This document shows positions 37,684 through 51,100 of a DNA stretch of 64,000 nt, piece by piece. Origin of the DNA: Spirometra erinaceieuropaei (lineage: Eukaryota > Platyhelminthes > Cestoda > Diphyllobothriidea > Diphyllobothriidae); NCBI GenBank assembly GCA_902702965.1, contig CACRXP010000705.1, positions 93,020-157,019 of the forward strand, written 5' to 3'. A program made the translations under genes and the position numbers. Position 1 is the stretch's first letter; each line of letters starts with the position of its first letter. Below the pieces are notes generated by a model that worked only from the letters and a program-made list of their open reading frames with translations, searched no databases and had not been told where the DNA came from.

Positions 37684-39859
37684 CTATATTGCTAGACACG
37701 TTAACTTGTCTGGAAGGATAACGAGGGATCCCAGACTTTTATAAGAACAGCTAGGTAATTGCCTGGTACGCAAGGCCAATTTTGTGTAAATTGGAAGTTG
37801 TGGTATGAATGCATCGGCCCAACAACTAAACGGTTCTCCTGTCCTTGTTGGAAGCACATTGGAGACAGTTGCATGCAAATAGTGAAAGTCGACATCAACA
37901 AGACGAAAACGAAATTCGTTCCAAATGACACCGCATTCTGCACGGTACTCAAATGTAGCCAGAGCATTGATGTGGTTCACTCGAATTTCCGCGACCTTTT
38001 CATCCGTTATCGGATCGTCTGATGTCGGCGAGCAGTCTTCCAAATTCTAAGCAAATTGAAAGAGACTAAGCATTGCACTGCCTTCTAAATTCTAAGCAAA
38101 TTACAAGGTACAAAGCACTGCACCGCAAAAAAATCATGTTGTGATTGAAAATAGAGTAAACTTAAGGAAATGGAAACATATTATTTAGTTATAATTTTAA
38201 GTGTCTAATATACTACGATTTTACTTTCATAGAATATGAAAGTACTTAGTTGTTGAATGCTAATGTAACAATTAATTAAGTAAGCATTCATCAGAAAACA
38301 TTTCTTTTGGTTCTCTAAGGGCAATCCATTTTCACCTTATGGCGAGAAAGGTCATAAAAGCCAGTTTACTCGCAATCGCGAGATATAATAATTTTAATAA
38401 ACCTACCGAAGTCTCTAAAGAATATCTTATATACGGAAAGTAAATTTGACACACGATTGTCATATTAAAACTGGGCTGACTCTTTAACCGATAACAGCCG
38501 ACGATGACAGGTTTCTCTGACACTTTCAGGCGCATCCTAGTGTAGGTTTTTGGATTATGGTATATTCTCCAAACGTCTGTCGGAATTCGTTGAAGCAGAT
38601 AATAATGGTCCATGCCATCGTTTTTGCATTTATGTTGTTCTACAACAAACGGTGAATTAATAATTGAAACCGACCAAATGTGGTAAATTCCTTACAAACA
38701 ATATTTTTTTCGACTACTTTTAGAGATTTTAACAGTCAATTTTTCACCAAAACACTGAGTGTATGTATTTATATGTTTTTTTTTACGAAACGCAACATGT
38801 TTAGCAAAATTAGACTGAATGTGCATATTTTCAAAATCATAAATTTTCAAAGACAACAGTTTATAATATAACAGGTTATAGCAACCTCGTAAGTTATCTC
38901 TGTAGATGCTGTAAACAACGCATATACACATTTATTGCTTATCAACCTCCAAAGTAAATATTTCAAATTTTGATTACAGAATTGTCTGACACTTTTAGAA
39001 TACTAAGCATTTCTTTATTCAATTATTTTGATGGATGTTGGAATATCTCATATCACAATTAAGATATGTTCAGTTAAGTTTTATTAACATTATTGATTAC
39101 GTTCCTCTTACTGATCATCAGTGTATTTCCATTTTAAGCGATAAGGAATATTGTGCTACGTCCGCTCTGACGCCTAGCATATTAAAACCAGTCGATGCTG
39201 ACGAAGGATTAAGTACTTATCTTAGGCATATCTGATTATTTTTAGTGTAGAAAGGTTTAAGTATTTTGCATTGGATACACTTATGTTTATCGTTATTTGC
39301 AATCACCACTGAAGAAGCTTATTCAGAAACAATATACATAAACATTCTTTGCAAAAATGACACTGGTTTTCCTTTAGACGAGATTAGAAACGATTAAACT
39401 AAATTGTTTATACGGGTGTAACCACATGATACGAATAAAAAATGGCCGGCTGGATTATTTCATTAAGAACAAATGCGTCATTTACGAAGTAGAAGGGTTG
39501 GTTAATATTTTTTGCAAAATATATACCCGAAATCTTTTGAATTTAATTGACAATTTATAAAAATGCCCTATCTTGGCGAAATGCAAATACATACGTAGGC
39601 ATATTTAGGCAAGGTTTCCTAACTTTTGGAGGTAAAATAACGTCGTTCTTCTGTTTCGTTATATGTTTTTAAATAAGCACTCTTTTCAGTCGACAATGCT
39701 CATTTTTTAGTTTTTTGTTTCGTCGATAATATAAGGAAATTATTGAACATTCAAGATTACTGCAAACTACACACAAACACAATCACCCTCAAAGTGTCTG
39801 CAGCCGTTGACGGAAATAACAGGCCAAAATACAATTACAAGTGTAGACAAAAGTCCCAT
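37684..39859 (-). CDS. Putative secreted protein, three exons (copy B-minus)
   Basis: The model is exon 1 39,859-39,787, exon 2 38,639-38,407 and exon 3 38,046-37,684, giving 222 residues with the same phases as the other copies. The first donor is GTGATT, where others have GTAATG or GTAATA. The signal peptide is identical in sequence to copy A-minus. The Cys lost in A-minus (GYY) is present here (GCY), giving nine cysteines in the mature part. NMT is kept, and NYT of A-minus is TYT here. A 45-bp tandem duplication over the exon 3 acceptor creates a second acceptor. If the upstream one were used (exon starting 38,091), 14 codons and an in-frame TAG would precede the normal exon, so the downstream acceptor is the coding choice. 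Function is unknown. Confidence 0.7.
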
Positions 39860-41915
39860 CGATTTGCTTAAGCGTCGTCCCGAAGATATACACGTTTCTG
39901 CCTGTTTACAGTACACAAAATGTGCCAGGCGGCGCAGCCACAATTCAGCCAAATTTATTGGAAATTGCAATAAATGCCATTGGCGGTATACGGCTCTCTC
40001 TGGTTGCAAGAGACGAAGCATGACTCGCAGACTGCTATAGTACACTGCGATCATTGGAGTGTTATCGTGTCAAATGTGGGGCTGAATTTCATAGCCTTCG
40101 TCGAATATCTTGTTCATGAAGCCGAGAAACATAGAAAAATCCAGTTGGCTATCGGCGATCGAAAAGATAAAACAAAGTAGGAACATACGCTGACACACGG
40201 CTTCTGACATTCTTAACCACCGTGCACAATGCTGAAGATTTTTATGCTTTTTCTTAAATTACTATCAAGACGCATCTCAGGTAGGCTATTGCCTTATAAG
40301 AGCTCAACCTTCGAGCATTTGCAAATGGGAAAGCGCAAGAAAGGATGCTTTCATGAAGACAAAATAACAAAATGTATGCTGACATCACTGGCGACACAAC
40401 CTATAAATTGACCGCTAAATCACTGGCATACTATATGGGCTGTCGCCAATAAACGCCTTTCTATTCACGGGCGTGAGGTGCGACTTCATATTTTGCCTTA
40501 CCTCGCATACCGTGCTGAATTTCTGACATACGTTTTGTCAATCTAATCACAGACTAGTAGTTGCATTGATAGTCATGTCATATTACTTCCATACAACAGT
40601 TAAATTGGCAGTTTATATTCTGAAACTTGTAAGTCCTCGTTGTCAAATGTTGCTTTGCCTTCACCTCTTCTGTTTTCCTGGTCTCTGTGGAATAGTGTTA
40701 ACCCAGGAAGCATGCTCTCCTCCTCATTAACCTTTTCAGACAATCATGTCTCTGATATTGATGTACATTCTGTTCTGAGGCTGAAGATATTGGTAGGTCA
40801 TTCACCTGGTTTTGAAAGAACAGTTTGCGCGTTAGTTTACAAGAATATAAATTTAGAATTAATGCGATATTAATCCTTACACAGCCTCAGTTCTATATAT
40901 GTGGTCATTTGAATCGGCTTGATCTAGATGTAAAGATAGAATGTCGTTTTACTATGTTACTAATATAGATTGTCAAGCCGTGTTCTCTGTTGTTTCGCCG
41001 TGTTTCATATTCAAGCACAGGTTCGCAGCGTCGCATTCTTTCTGCATGTTAATAGTACGACTTTATATGCACTCAGTCAGTCGGGAACACCTGGAAATGA
41101 TTTTTCGTCCGCTTGTTGCTATCAAGGACGATATTAGGGGGGTTTGGTCGCAACTGTGGATCAGGATTTCTACGACCAACAAGGCAAAACGCCTAAAGGA
41201 CTGTGGTATCTTTCGTTGATTTCAGCATTTCGTTTAGGCTGTTCTAACGCGGCAGCGAGTCGTTCCCTGGGATTCTGTCGGGGCACTCCAAAAACCCCAC
41301 ATTATGATGCAATGGTCCTTGTTAGACATTTCTCTGATTTTTGTAATTTAAGCGTCATTTACTGGTTTTATGGACTCCACAAATTTAGCTTGCTAGGAAT
41401 AAGCGACTGCTATATTTGTTTTTCGTCCCATGTTAAGACATCGCGATTCGTTACTCTGTCGGTAATGCGCAATGCTACCCATTAGAGACCTCTGTGGTGA
41501 ATTTGACCGCCATTAATTAGAGCCTACCTCAACTCGGCGCACTATTCTTTTGACTTGGATAATTCCAAACGGTGACTAGTTGGATACAATAACCCCTGTT
41601 TGCAAAAACGTGTTGGCTGCAATCTTCACGTCCATCTGTGCAAGAGAAAACGCATTTATTATAAACGGCTGCGAACTAGTAAATGACGCAATAATGGACA
41701 CTGTTTTTCATTAAAACATCTGTTCGCAAGGTCATGTTGTTGATGTCTTCGTCAAAATCGCCTGCGTCGTATTATATCCGGCCCAAACTGCTACACGTAA
41801 TTTCTGGAGAAATGTTTAATCCGTTTTTAGACCTCTTTCGGGCCTCATTACAGCAGGCTATTAACCCGTTCAAACAAAATAGAAAACATCGAGGTGGAAG
41901 GTTCGTGTTGCAAAA
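39860..41915. other. Divergent intergenic region of block B, left part
   Basis: It matches 10,190-12,250. It probably holds the minus gene's 5' untranslated region and promoter. The frame at 41,144-41,485 is open in both blocks but is not recognised and has no splice or start support. Confidence 0.4.
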
Positions 41916-43226
41916 GCAGGAATCGAGCAGAAATACGAAACTTCAGGCTTATAAAGCTCTTGTCCCGGCGATCGTCTCAACTTCTTCAAGTCTGCTTTCT
42001 GAGACTCCTCTCTTTGCTTCTTATAAGACTATATGCATTTGGGCCCAAGAAGCTTCGATCGACCCGGCAATGGGAAACCTTTGACCTTCCGGAGGTCTCT
42101 ACGTATTCGTGGATCCGGATTCTCCACAGGTATCTCGACCATAATGCGTTGCAAATTCTGTTTCATACAAGTTCTCGTTTAACACGAATTTGGCGAAACG
42201 AGCAGTATGTCAACATGGCAGATGGATTATCCGAGTGTTCCCCCAAGATTGTCACGCGAGAAGTTGCAAGTGCCTTCAAAGGATTCACTAAGAAAAGACC
42301 AATGTGAGAGGTCGGTGCGAATTTGCTCCCGCAGACGATTCCTGAACAAGCTCGCAAACGGAGTACGGTACGCAACGTTGCACTGGAGAATAAATTCCGA
42401 AAGCAGCCCAATCCAACGTCACCCAGAAACGCCAAAATGGTGCACAACCTTTCGTCAAAGGAGATGACGAAAGGTCCGATGCAGGTTTTACGGCACGAAC
42501 ATGTTAACGTGATAGCGGCAGCGGAGTCAATCCTTTGTCAAACGAAGGCACTAATTGTCGCCTTTCCTGATGCCGCAGTTGTCGCGGCAATTGCTTCCGA
42601 AGGACGAAGGTGATGCGCTTAGATAACTTGAGGCCGACAAAGACCTGTTCATCGTGCCAGCGGATAAAGTGTGCGCCACGTGTGTACTAGACAGAACATA
42701 CTTTCTTCAAAAAGCCAACGCTTTACTGGAGGACATATGTGCAATAAACCCTTTAAAAGCGCCGACACGTAAAAATGATTCTACAATGTTGGCTTGGGAA
42801 AACTCCGGTGCAATAACGCCGACCAACAGGCGCATGGCAAGAGCCCAAAATACGGCTTTAGCCAGATTCCATGGGCTCCCGAAGCCGATTCTCTGCGGCC
42901 CATCGTGTCGCCCAAAGAGGCTCCACCGTAAGGACTGGCTAAGTGGCTGATCCGGCGTCTCAAGTTCCTGACCGCTGACACCACGGAAACTTCGTCAGCA
43001 CAACTCCTGGAGAAACTCAAAAGAGGTTAGACTCCATTCAAATGAGGTCATGGTACCTTTTGATGTTACATCCCTATTTATTTCTATTCCCCAGGATCTG
43101 GAGTTCGGGACAATCGAGCTGCTTTTACAAAGCAAATACGAGAAAACGGCGAATAGTCTTGGACACGTCCGAATCTTTCAGCTCCTGAAGTTTTGTCTCA
43201 GGACGAACTTCAGTTTCGAAGGGGAC
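41916..43226 (+). mobile_element. Penelope-like element, decayed reverse transcriptase part (copy B)
   Basis: It is the duplicate of 12,251-13,575 with the same truncation point. The palm motif here is FDVTSLF, so the first catalytic Asp (codon GAT at 43,062) survives in this copy though it is lost in copy A. Frameshifts elsewhere differ from copy A: about 27 bases of copy A near 12,643-12,660 are missing here near 42,305. Neither copy can be functional because the second half of the RT and the endonuclease are absent. Confidence 0.8.
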
Positions 43227-44095
43227 AAAGGAAACCAATGTATCAAGATGTAGTTAAAAAGTCGTTTTCTACTGGGAAGTGAATTGAAGAACTTTGCATT
43301 GAAGTTTATTCGCATGCTTGAAGTACCCTGTGAATAAGTCAAATGGAGTTCGACGTTACATATCCGCCAATATCATTCACCTTTTTAAAGGCGAATCACA
43401 CAGTGCGACATTAATTGTCATCATTCTTCGATAAAGCCTACGCAGTTTTTGTAAGTTTTTGTAGTAAAAGCAGTTTTATTTGGGCTGGGGAACATTCGTA
43501 TGACAAATTGGTCCGGCGCCTGTGTTTTAATTAAATAAAAATGAATCCCAAATATGAAGTACTATTAGATTAAATGGTCGTAGACTTGGTAAAGGTGAGG
43601 TTTACCCATACCAAACCGATTTATTGGGTCTAAATGGACATGGCGTTCCGCCTGCAAAGTTAATAAATTGATACACATTTTTTTGTTTTACCCCTTCGTA
43701 CAAGACTTATACGATAATTGCAATAACGCATTCCGTCAACACATTCAGATATCTGGTGCACAGCTTGACATGTCGTATGCTGCAGCTATCGTAATCTTTG
43801 ATAGCAAATTGAGTTTTCTTTTATTTTACGTTTTGTGCACAGTATGTTTGAGAAAGTTTATGACAGCTAGCTCCAAATTTTGACACGATAAATTTGTATG
43901 GGCGCGCTGTACTACAGCATTCTACAAATCATGATTCGTAGCCTGCAAGCAGAGGGCGACTTGTTCTGCCAATCACATTTAATGCAACCTCAAATTAATT
44001 TGCTTAACTTTTGCAGCGCCGCCTGGACCAATTCGTGTACTATAAACGCAAACGTAAAAAATTCTACACATCGAGGACGTCGTTTTTGGAAATCA
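43227..44095. other. Upstream region of the plus gene, block B
   Basis: It matches 13,576-14,447. It probably holds the 5' untranslated region and promoter, with no motif assigned. Confidence 0.4.
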
Positions 44096-46040
44096 ATGGG
44101 ACTCTTGTCAACCCCGATATTTTTTATTTGGCCTGTAATATTCGCCAACTGCTGCAGACATTCTGACGGTAATGGTGTGACTCATTTTACTGTTTGCGTA
44201 ACGTTCAAAGTAATTTAGAATCTTTAATAATTTCCGTCAATTTAACAATCTCAAATAAACTTCAGTTTATCACATTTGTCTAAGGAGAATTTTCATTGGA
44301 AAAGATATAGGTGAATATAATAGGGACTTCATTTTACCCGAAAATAGGAGGCCTTACCTCACACACATGTGTTGCTAATATGCCAATTTTTGAAATATTC
44401 ATTAAATATTTGGTAATTCTAAAAGTTATCCATAGCATTTTTTTGCAAAAATTTAAACGAATGTTCCATTTTGTGTAAACACACATTTGCTTTTGATGCA
44501 ATAAATTAGCAGGAAATGCAAAGCTGTATTAAGTGGTTAGTTCCAAAACAACAAGTATTGTTTTAACTTTTTCTGATTCAATGTCGACCACTGTCTTTTG
44601 TGCGATGAATGTTTGTTTATCTTGTATTCCGAAGTAGCTTTAACAATGGTATTTGCAAATAACCCTTAACACAAAAATGTATCCAATAAAAATCCTCAGA
44701 GATTTCTTCATTTTAAAGAATCAAGTATACTTATGATCAGTAGCAAATCTTGGTCAACATCGATCTTTAGAATATGCAAGCGGTCAAGACGGAAAAAACC
44801 GTACGGTAAACGACGCAGGCGCAATGACGTTACGGCAAGAGGAAGCTAATTCATGTGTTAATAAGACTTAATTATAAGAAGCGTAATTGTGTCTTCAGAT
44901 ATTCCAGAGTCCGATAGAATAATTTGGTGAATAAATGCGCAGCAATCGACAAGTAAAACCCTCTCCTGAAATCAACAACTTAAATAAATTACATGATGAT
45001 TGATGAGCAATATATGTGTATATGTGTATGTATCAAAATGTTGTGGGAAAAATATAAAAGTGTGTTGTAGACTGTAATATTATAAACTGTTTTTAATGGG
45101 GATTCACAAATATATACATACCTTTACTACACTCTTTTTGTAGAGCCACTAAAATGCAAAAACGATGGTATGGACCATCATTATCTGCTCCAACGAATTC
45201 CGTCAGGATTTTTGAGTGTACACCATAGTAAAAACTCCTATACTCTGATGCGCATGGAAGTGTCAGACAAACCTACTATTGGAGGCTGTCGTCGTTTAAA
45301 AATTCAACGGAATTTTAATATGACCATTCAGTGCCAGGTTTACTTTCCGTATATAAGGTATTCTTTGAATTTCTCGGTAGGTTCATTAAACTAAGCACAA
45401 TCGCTGATTGTTATTACCTTTTCGTAATGAGAAAATAAATTAAATTAGGCGGACAAAACTAGATTTTCCTCTTTTACGTAGTTGCTTTTCTTAAACTCCA
45501 CATGAACATTCGGAATTCTTTTCCTTTTAAACGACTGCAAGACTGAAATTATTTTTAACACTTAAACTTTTAAAATAACACTAAAACCGAATTTTCCGAA
45601 GTCCTTGATTATACCCCATTTTCGATTAAAACATGGCCTTTTGCATTGCAATGCTTACTCACATGTTATTCGCTTAGAATATTAAAGGCTGTCCGCCGAC
45701 GTCCGAGGAGCCGCCTATGGAAGAAAAGGCCGTGGAACTTCGTGTAAAGCACCTTAATGCTTTGGCTACATTTGAGTACCGTGCAACTTGTGGCCTCATT
45801 TGGAACAAGTTCCGTTTGCTTCTTGTCGATGTCAACTTTTACGATCTGAAAACGGCTGTCTCCCATGCATTTTCAACAAGAACAGGAGATACTCTTAGCT
45901 GTGGAGCCAACGCATCCATATTACACCTTCCGGTCTACACAAAATTAGCGTTGCGAATCAGGCCATCACCTAGTTGTGTTTATGAAAATCCACGTGCCCT
46001 CGTTACCTATGCTGACAAAATAGCATGTCTAGAAATATAG
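44096..46040 (+). CDS. Putative secreted protein, three exons (copy B-plus)
   Basis: The model is exon 1 44,096-44,168, exon 2 45,144-45,376 and exon 3 45,678-46,040 (TAG), giving 222 residues. Donors are GTAATG and GTAGGT; acceptors are TTGTAG and GCTTAG. The signal peptide starts MGLLS and ends near FANC, and the mature chain starts with a Cys pair. Cysteines in CKNDG, GGC, IQC, KGC, TCG, SCG, PSC and ACL give ten in the mature part. NMT and NAS sites are kept. It is the cleanest copy of the family: all canonical splice sites, no missing codon. It is an orthologous duplicate of copy A-plus with many amino acid changes in exon 2. Function is unknown; a secreted or cell-surface role is inferred only from the signal peptide. 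Confidence 0.75.
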
Positions 46041-48160
46041 ACAAGGTTGAAGATCTTGAACATTCAATAGTCTGCAATACACGTTGCAACCAGTTCATTC
46101 CTTTTGATATTTCTTCGCAAACATATATGTATGAATCTACGAGCATCGTATTTTATTGTTATTTAATGTAAAGGTGATTTAGAATGAACAAAACACTCGG
46201 AGCTATGCATGATAAACATGTTGTATGCTGAGACTAAGCTGGTAATTAAAAATAAATTTGCGTAATCATTATTTGTGCATGACGACACGGTTGTAAGAAT
46301 TAAGGCAAATAAGTAAGGCCTAACGCTCAAGTTTTACAATATATCAATCAGTCATTTACGAGTCTACTCAGTAATGGCGCGTTCTCCAAAATGAAAAAAA
46401 AATCCTTCTTGGCGTACCAAAATGGATAATACGCCTAGGAAACGGCTTATGGATACTTAGCCATATGCGTTAAATATAACGACAGATAAAAGACGTTCAA
46501 ATGTGTTTGCGATTTTGTCACACACGTAGTTGTGTCGATTTTAAGTGGGGTTAACTATTTCCGTATACGTGTATCTATAATATTTATAAGTGGTTTTGAT
46601 TCGTACCTAGAAAACAGGTACCATCCCATGCCAATGTGCCAAACAAGTCGTTGAACGTTGAGAGAATAGGCAGGGTGTGTTTTCCCATTATATAAGGGTC
46701 AAGGTGAGTAAGCCTCAACGCCAAATTAAAGAGGAAGCACGTGGATGAGTTTTTTTTCAATGCGAAATTTGCTAAACAGAAGTCTAGGTAAAACGTGTGC
46801 GAATTTTGAGGCCCACATGTCAAAATTCAAGTGGCCCGGTTATATCGGCCAGTCATTCATATCATATACGTAGGTCGCAAATGATGTCGATAATTTGGAG
46901 ATAACTAGGTCTTTACAGCAAATACCGCTAAACGCAGGCTTTTAATATTTTAATAAGGTGGGGAACTGTCTTTGAATTCATGAACCAATGATATGCATAA
47001 CTGTTTTTGATGTAGTACCAAGAAAACCTGAGAAGGTTAGCGTCATGAACGCCTCTGTCTACTCAGCGTAGATGACTATTGCAAATATACAAGCAAACTG
47101 GTAAGACAGTGCTGATAGTCATTAAGCCACTCGGTACGACAGACGAAACCGATGGTTATGAATATCCACTTTGCACATAGTATCGAAGGTGAGGTCTGAA
47201 GAGCTGGATGCATTTGCAGATGGTCATTCAATATACATCGCCAACGCTGTAGATCTATACTAACTTGCTTCCCTTTTTAAATATTAGTGCGGGTGCGTTA
47301 AACAAAGATAGTGTTTCAAAAGTCTGATAATTTCTACTTTCTCGAGAAGACATTTATTTCACATGTGTTAACGTTCGTGATTCTTTTCGAAATCATCCGG
47401 ACGACTTGTGGCATTTTAATGGGAAAACTATATTTCAGAAGGTTTTTCATTTTCATTCTGCGCATTGGTACCTAGAAGCGACAAGACATTTTGACACCCT
47501 GTCCCTCAGAAATGAGGTGGGTTACCTTAGACACGCATTTCATACATGGTTGAGTAATGTCATATTCTTGATTTTGTTTATGCATGCTCGAGGTAGAATT
47601 AGAGCAAGCTCACTAGTTGTTGTATAGTTTTGATTCTATGGCCCCTGAATATTCCTAAGCGAGACATCTTGTGTTAAATAGGGTTGCAATGATACGAAGA
47701 GGGACTTCAGGTTTAAAAAGTAGATAAGTTTATCGAATTAAATCTTTCAAACCCGAATATCTGTTAGCAAGTAAGGAGCTGTACCACTTGTGGTTGAGTG
47801 CATACGCTACAGGAAGTTCCGTTTCAATAAATCTATCTTGTTCGGCATGACTGTAGCAGAATTTCAACATTCCCATTGATTCTTGATGTATGAGCAGTGT
47901 ATGGCTTTGACTGTATGACACCTGAATATTTTAATTCGAGGCATCTTGCGTTAAATACGGTTGAAAAGATACGGATAACGACATCACGTTTAAAGAGAGA
48001 AGGAATCCAACCAATCTTATCTTCTGCAAGCGGATCGCTATAGGACAATTTAGGAATAAAAGAGCTGTATGAATTAGAGTTGATTAGGTTTGCTTGAAAA
48101 AGTTTAGTTTTCGGACCTCTATCTTCCGTAAGTTTAGCTATGTTTAACTGTTTTATGCTG
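46041..48160. other. 3' flank of the plus gene, block B
   Basis: It matches 16,392-18,475. No gene is supported. Confidence 0.45.
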
Positions 48161-51100
48161 AATCACACAAAGTAGAGGCCTGCTTCAAAGTTTACGCTCA
48201 TCTCACGAATTCGACTGTGTTATAAATGCTACACACGTAAGTGTTTTATTATTACAAGATTCACACAGTCGCAATCCATGAAGTCCGCTTTGTAACATCT
48301 ATCTGGTCATCTCAATAGTACGTTAGCATCTTTTTGAAAGAGCTGAAATCGCCAATTGCTCTAACGCATCTGCATGATGCCAACTGCTGCACTTTGCGCA
48401 ATAGTGTCGCATCTGCAGTGTTTCGGCTTATCCGTTCTCAAATTTCCGTCAACAAAAGCACATATTGTGGAAAACACCGATGTAGTCTGCATCTCACCCG
48501 TATGCGTCAGCCAACGAACAAATTCGCTTTAAGTGGCATCCTTATCAATACCAGCCCCTTCATGTTAAACCAAAAGCACGTCATTTAACTAATTCCGCTG
48601 ATTAAGGAACAAAGTTGATCGAAAAATGTCAATGTCAAACAAAATTGATGATTGGTTATTTCCATTTTCAGATAACTGCTTCTTCGTCCTGTTGATGCAT
48701 TCAAGTTGCATCAAGTCATAATTCCGCTGCGGATTTGGAGGGTTCGCTAATTAAAATTATAATCGGTATAGTGAATTCAAGTCAAAATTAACTTTCTCTG
48801 ACTATTTGATATCCGTTATATCTGGTATATGCTACCGTCGATTACTAAATGTTCCTAAATGCATAAACATACTACTATTTATATTAAGGTTTGCCCTGGT
48901 CCGTCATTTCTTCTCCGTTTAATAAAAACTAGCATTATTGGCTTGTGGCTATCGTATTATCTTATGCGGCGATTAAATCCGATTAGACCAATGTCCACCC
49001 AAACGTCTGGGTTTCATTTACTTATTTAGTAAAAAAATGCGTTGACGTTGCATTTGGACACATTTTAAACTAAATACTTTAGGCAATTTTTGTGTTGCAT
49101 AGGTGCCTAGGCTGTCAAGGTCAGATTATTTACCATCACAAGGTCTTCCACGGCATACATCACATTCAAAAATCAAGGTATTCGTGGCAATCCTACCGCT
49201 GTCACCATGACAATTAAAAGGGACTAAATATAGCGTGTGTCAAACTGTTTTTTAATTCCTTCTTCTCCCCTATTTATCTTTTCTCTTCCATTGCTGAAAT
49301 ATGCAGGTATATTTAGGGTACGAGCACATATTAAGCACATTATTGCATATGTTTGCCGAAAAATCTATATTTTTTTGCGATGAAATAATTTTGCCATTCC
49401 ATTTGTGTTCTATCAGCTTCCTTGTTTTAGCAACGGCAAAGAAACCCTGGAATATGGTCCGCGGATCAACCAATGCCGTGCAGACTCGTGTCTAACACTT
49501 TCTCCTTAAGTCCCTCGCTTTTCAAATAATTCATAATGATTTAAAGGAAATGAAATCGGCATCCTTTTGCCACAGGTTGGTCAGTATAAATCGTTCAAAG
49601 TTCGCCGAAACACTTACTTACTCTCAGATGTAGTTAACATCGTGTGCACATGAAGTCTAATTAACCTGACTCTTGCTGTACATTAAGCATTAACTCTAGT
49701 CTTAAGAATTGTCCAACATTCCTATCAAATATTTCAATCATTGTCTGCTGGTGGCTATGTTCAGGCTTGCTGAACGACTAGTGGTAGCCATTACAAGGCT
49801 GTTCTCTGCCAGATTGCTTCCAACTGCCTAAATTAATGCTATTCGTAATACGGTTGGTTATGTCATTCTTGCGGTCCCCTCTGTACTAAGAGGACGCAAT
49901 GATGATCGCAATTCGTGCATGTACAGATTTTTTAATTACTCATCCACATTTAATATCTTCCAGCACAATCCTCTCTTTACCGAAGAATCCCCTTGCGTCT
50001 CTCCAGTCGAGGTCGCCTCTATGACTGGGAAATTACTTTGACAATGGTAGACTGTGCAGCGTGTCATATGGAAATTTATCTTAACATGCATTTGCAGACC
50101 GTTGCAGAAATATCACTGCCGACTACAACAAATTCACAAAAACCCACACCTTAAAATATAATTCTTTACATGGTGAAGTTTACACGTTGTTCATCATTTT
50201 ATTACTACTCTCGTTTTCATTGTTGTACAACAGCGTAGGATAGGACTTTCGGCGCAAGTCCAGGCAATCTCTGCGTTTCTACCATCTCGTCAGCGAAATG
50301 TTTAGCTTTTTTTCCATCATCAAAACGCCCTTTAATTTAACTCTCGTATGACATGATGCACAGTCTAATGACAGTTAAATGAGATCCTTCTCTAGACCGC
50401 TGACAGAACACATCTTAAGACTGCCAGTTTCTCTAACCCGGCAAGCGAAAATTTTTGATCATTTTCAGTTGTTATGGTGATCCCTATATTTCACTTAATC
50501 CTATTAGTTTTATCTCTTCCCATTGGTGATCTAAAAGCCCCAAACGCTTTCTATTAGTTACATATTCTGGCGATATGGCCGTTCGTCACCGTCTTTACAA
50601 CCAGGCAATTTTCTGATCACTAAGGTATGGTCTGATGCATGTCTAATTATGATTACAGGCAGAAAGTATAGTACTGAATAATCACAAGTGAGCCCAATTT
50701 ATTATATTAATTTGATTCCATTTTGGTTCTCAGTACTGGTATAGCCTTCCAATGAGGTATTTTCTTTCAATTACCTTGGTGCTGCTATTTGACCAGTTAG
50801 TTTATTTTCCTCAAAACTAATACCCCTTTTCAGAGAAATCTGTGAACCTTCTTATAGCATATGACGTTTACGTTCTAAACACACGCCACAACCCTAAGTC
50901 TGTTCATTCGTAGGCTCCTACATTCTTTCTATCCCCTACGTCGGTGTCATGCGATTTATCTTTTTTGTTTAATCTAGCCCTAAAATGTATGCTTCTGTTG
51001 CCAACGTCCTAAAGCCTTATTGTTAATATAATCATACAAATGCATTTTAAAAGGTTAAGCAAATTGCTAGTAGAATGTTGGATGATATTATACACCCCCG

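Larger units (their letters stand above)
34330..48160. repeat. Segmental duplication block B (partner of 5,380-18,475)
   Basis: Colinear with block A, it carries the second divergent gene pair and the second copy of the Penelope remnant. The B-only stretch 34,592-35,314 has no partner that I can find in the window and no recognisable gene. Confidence 0.85.
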
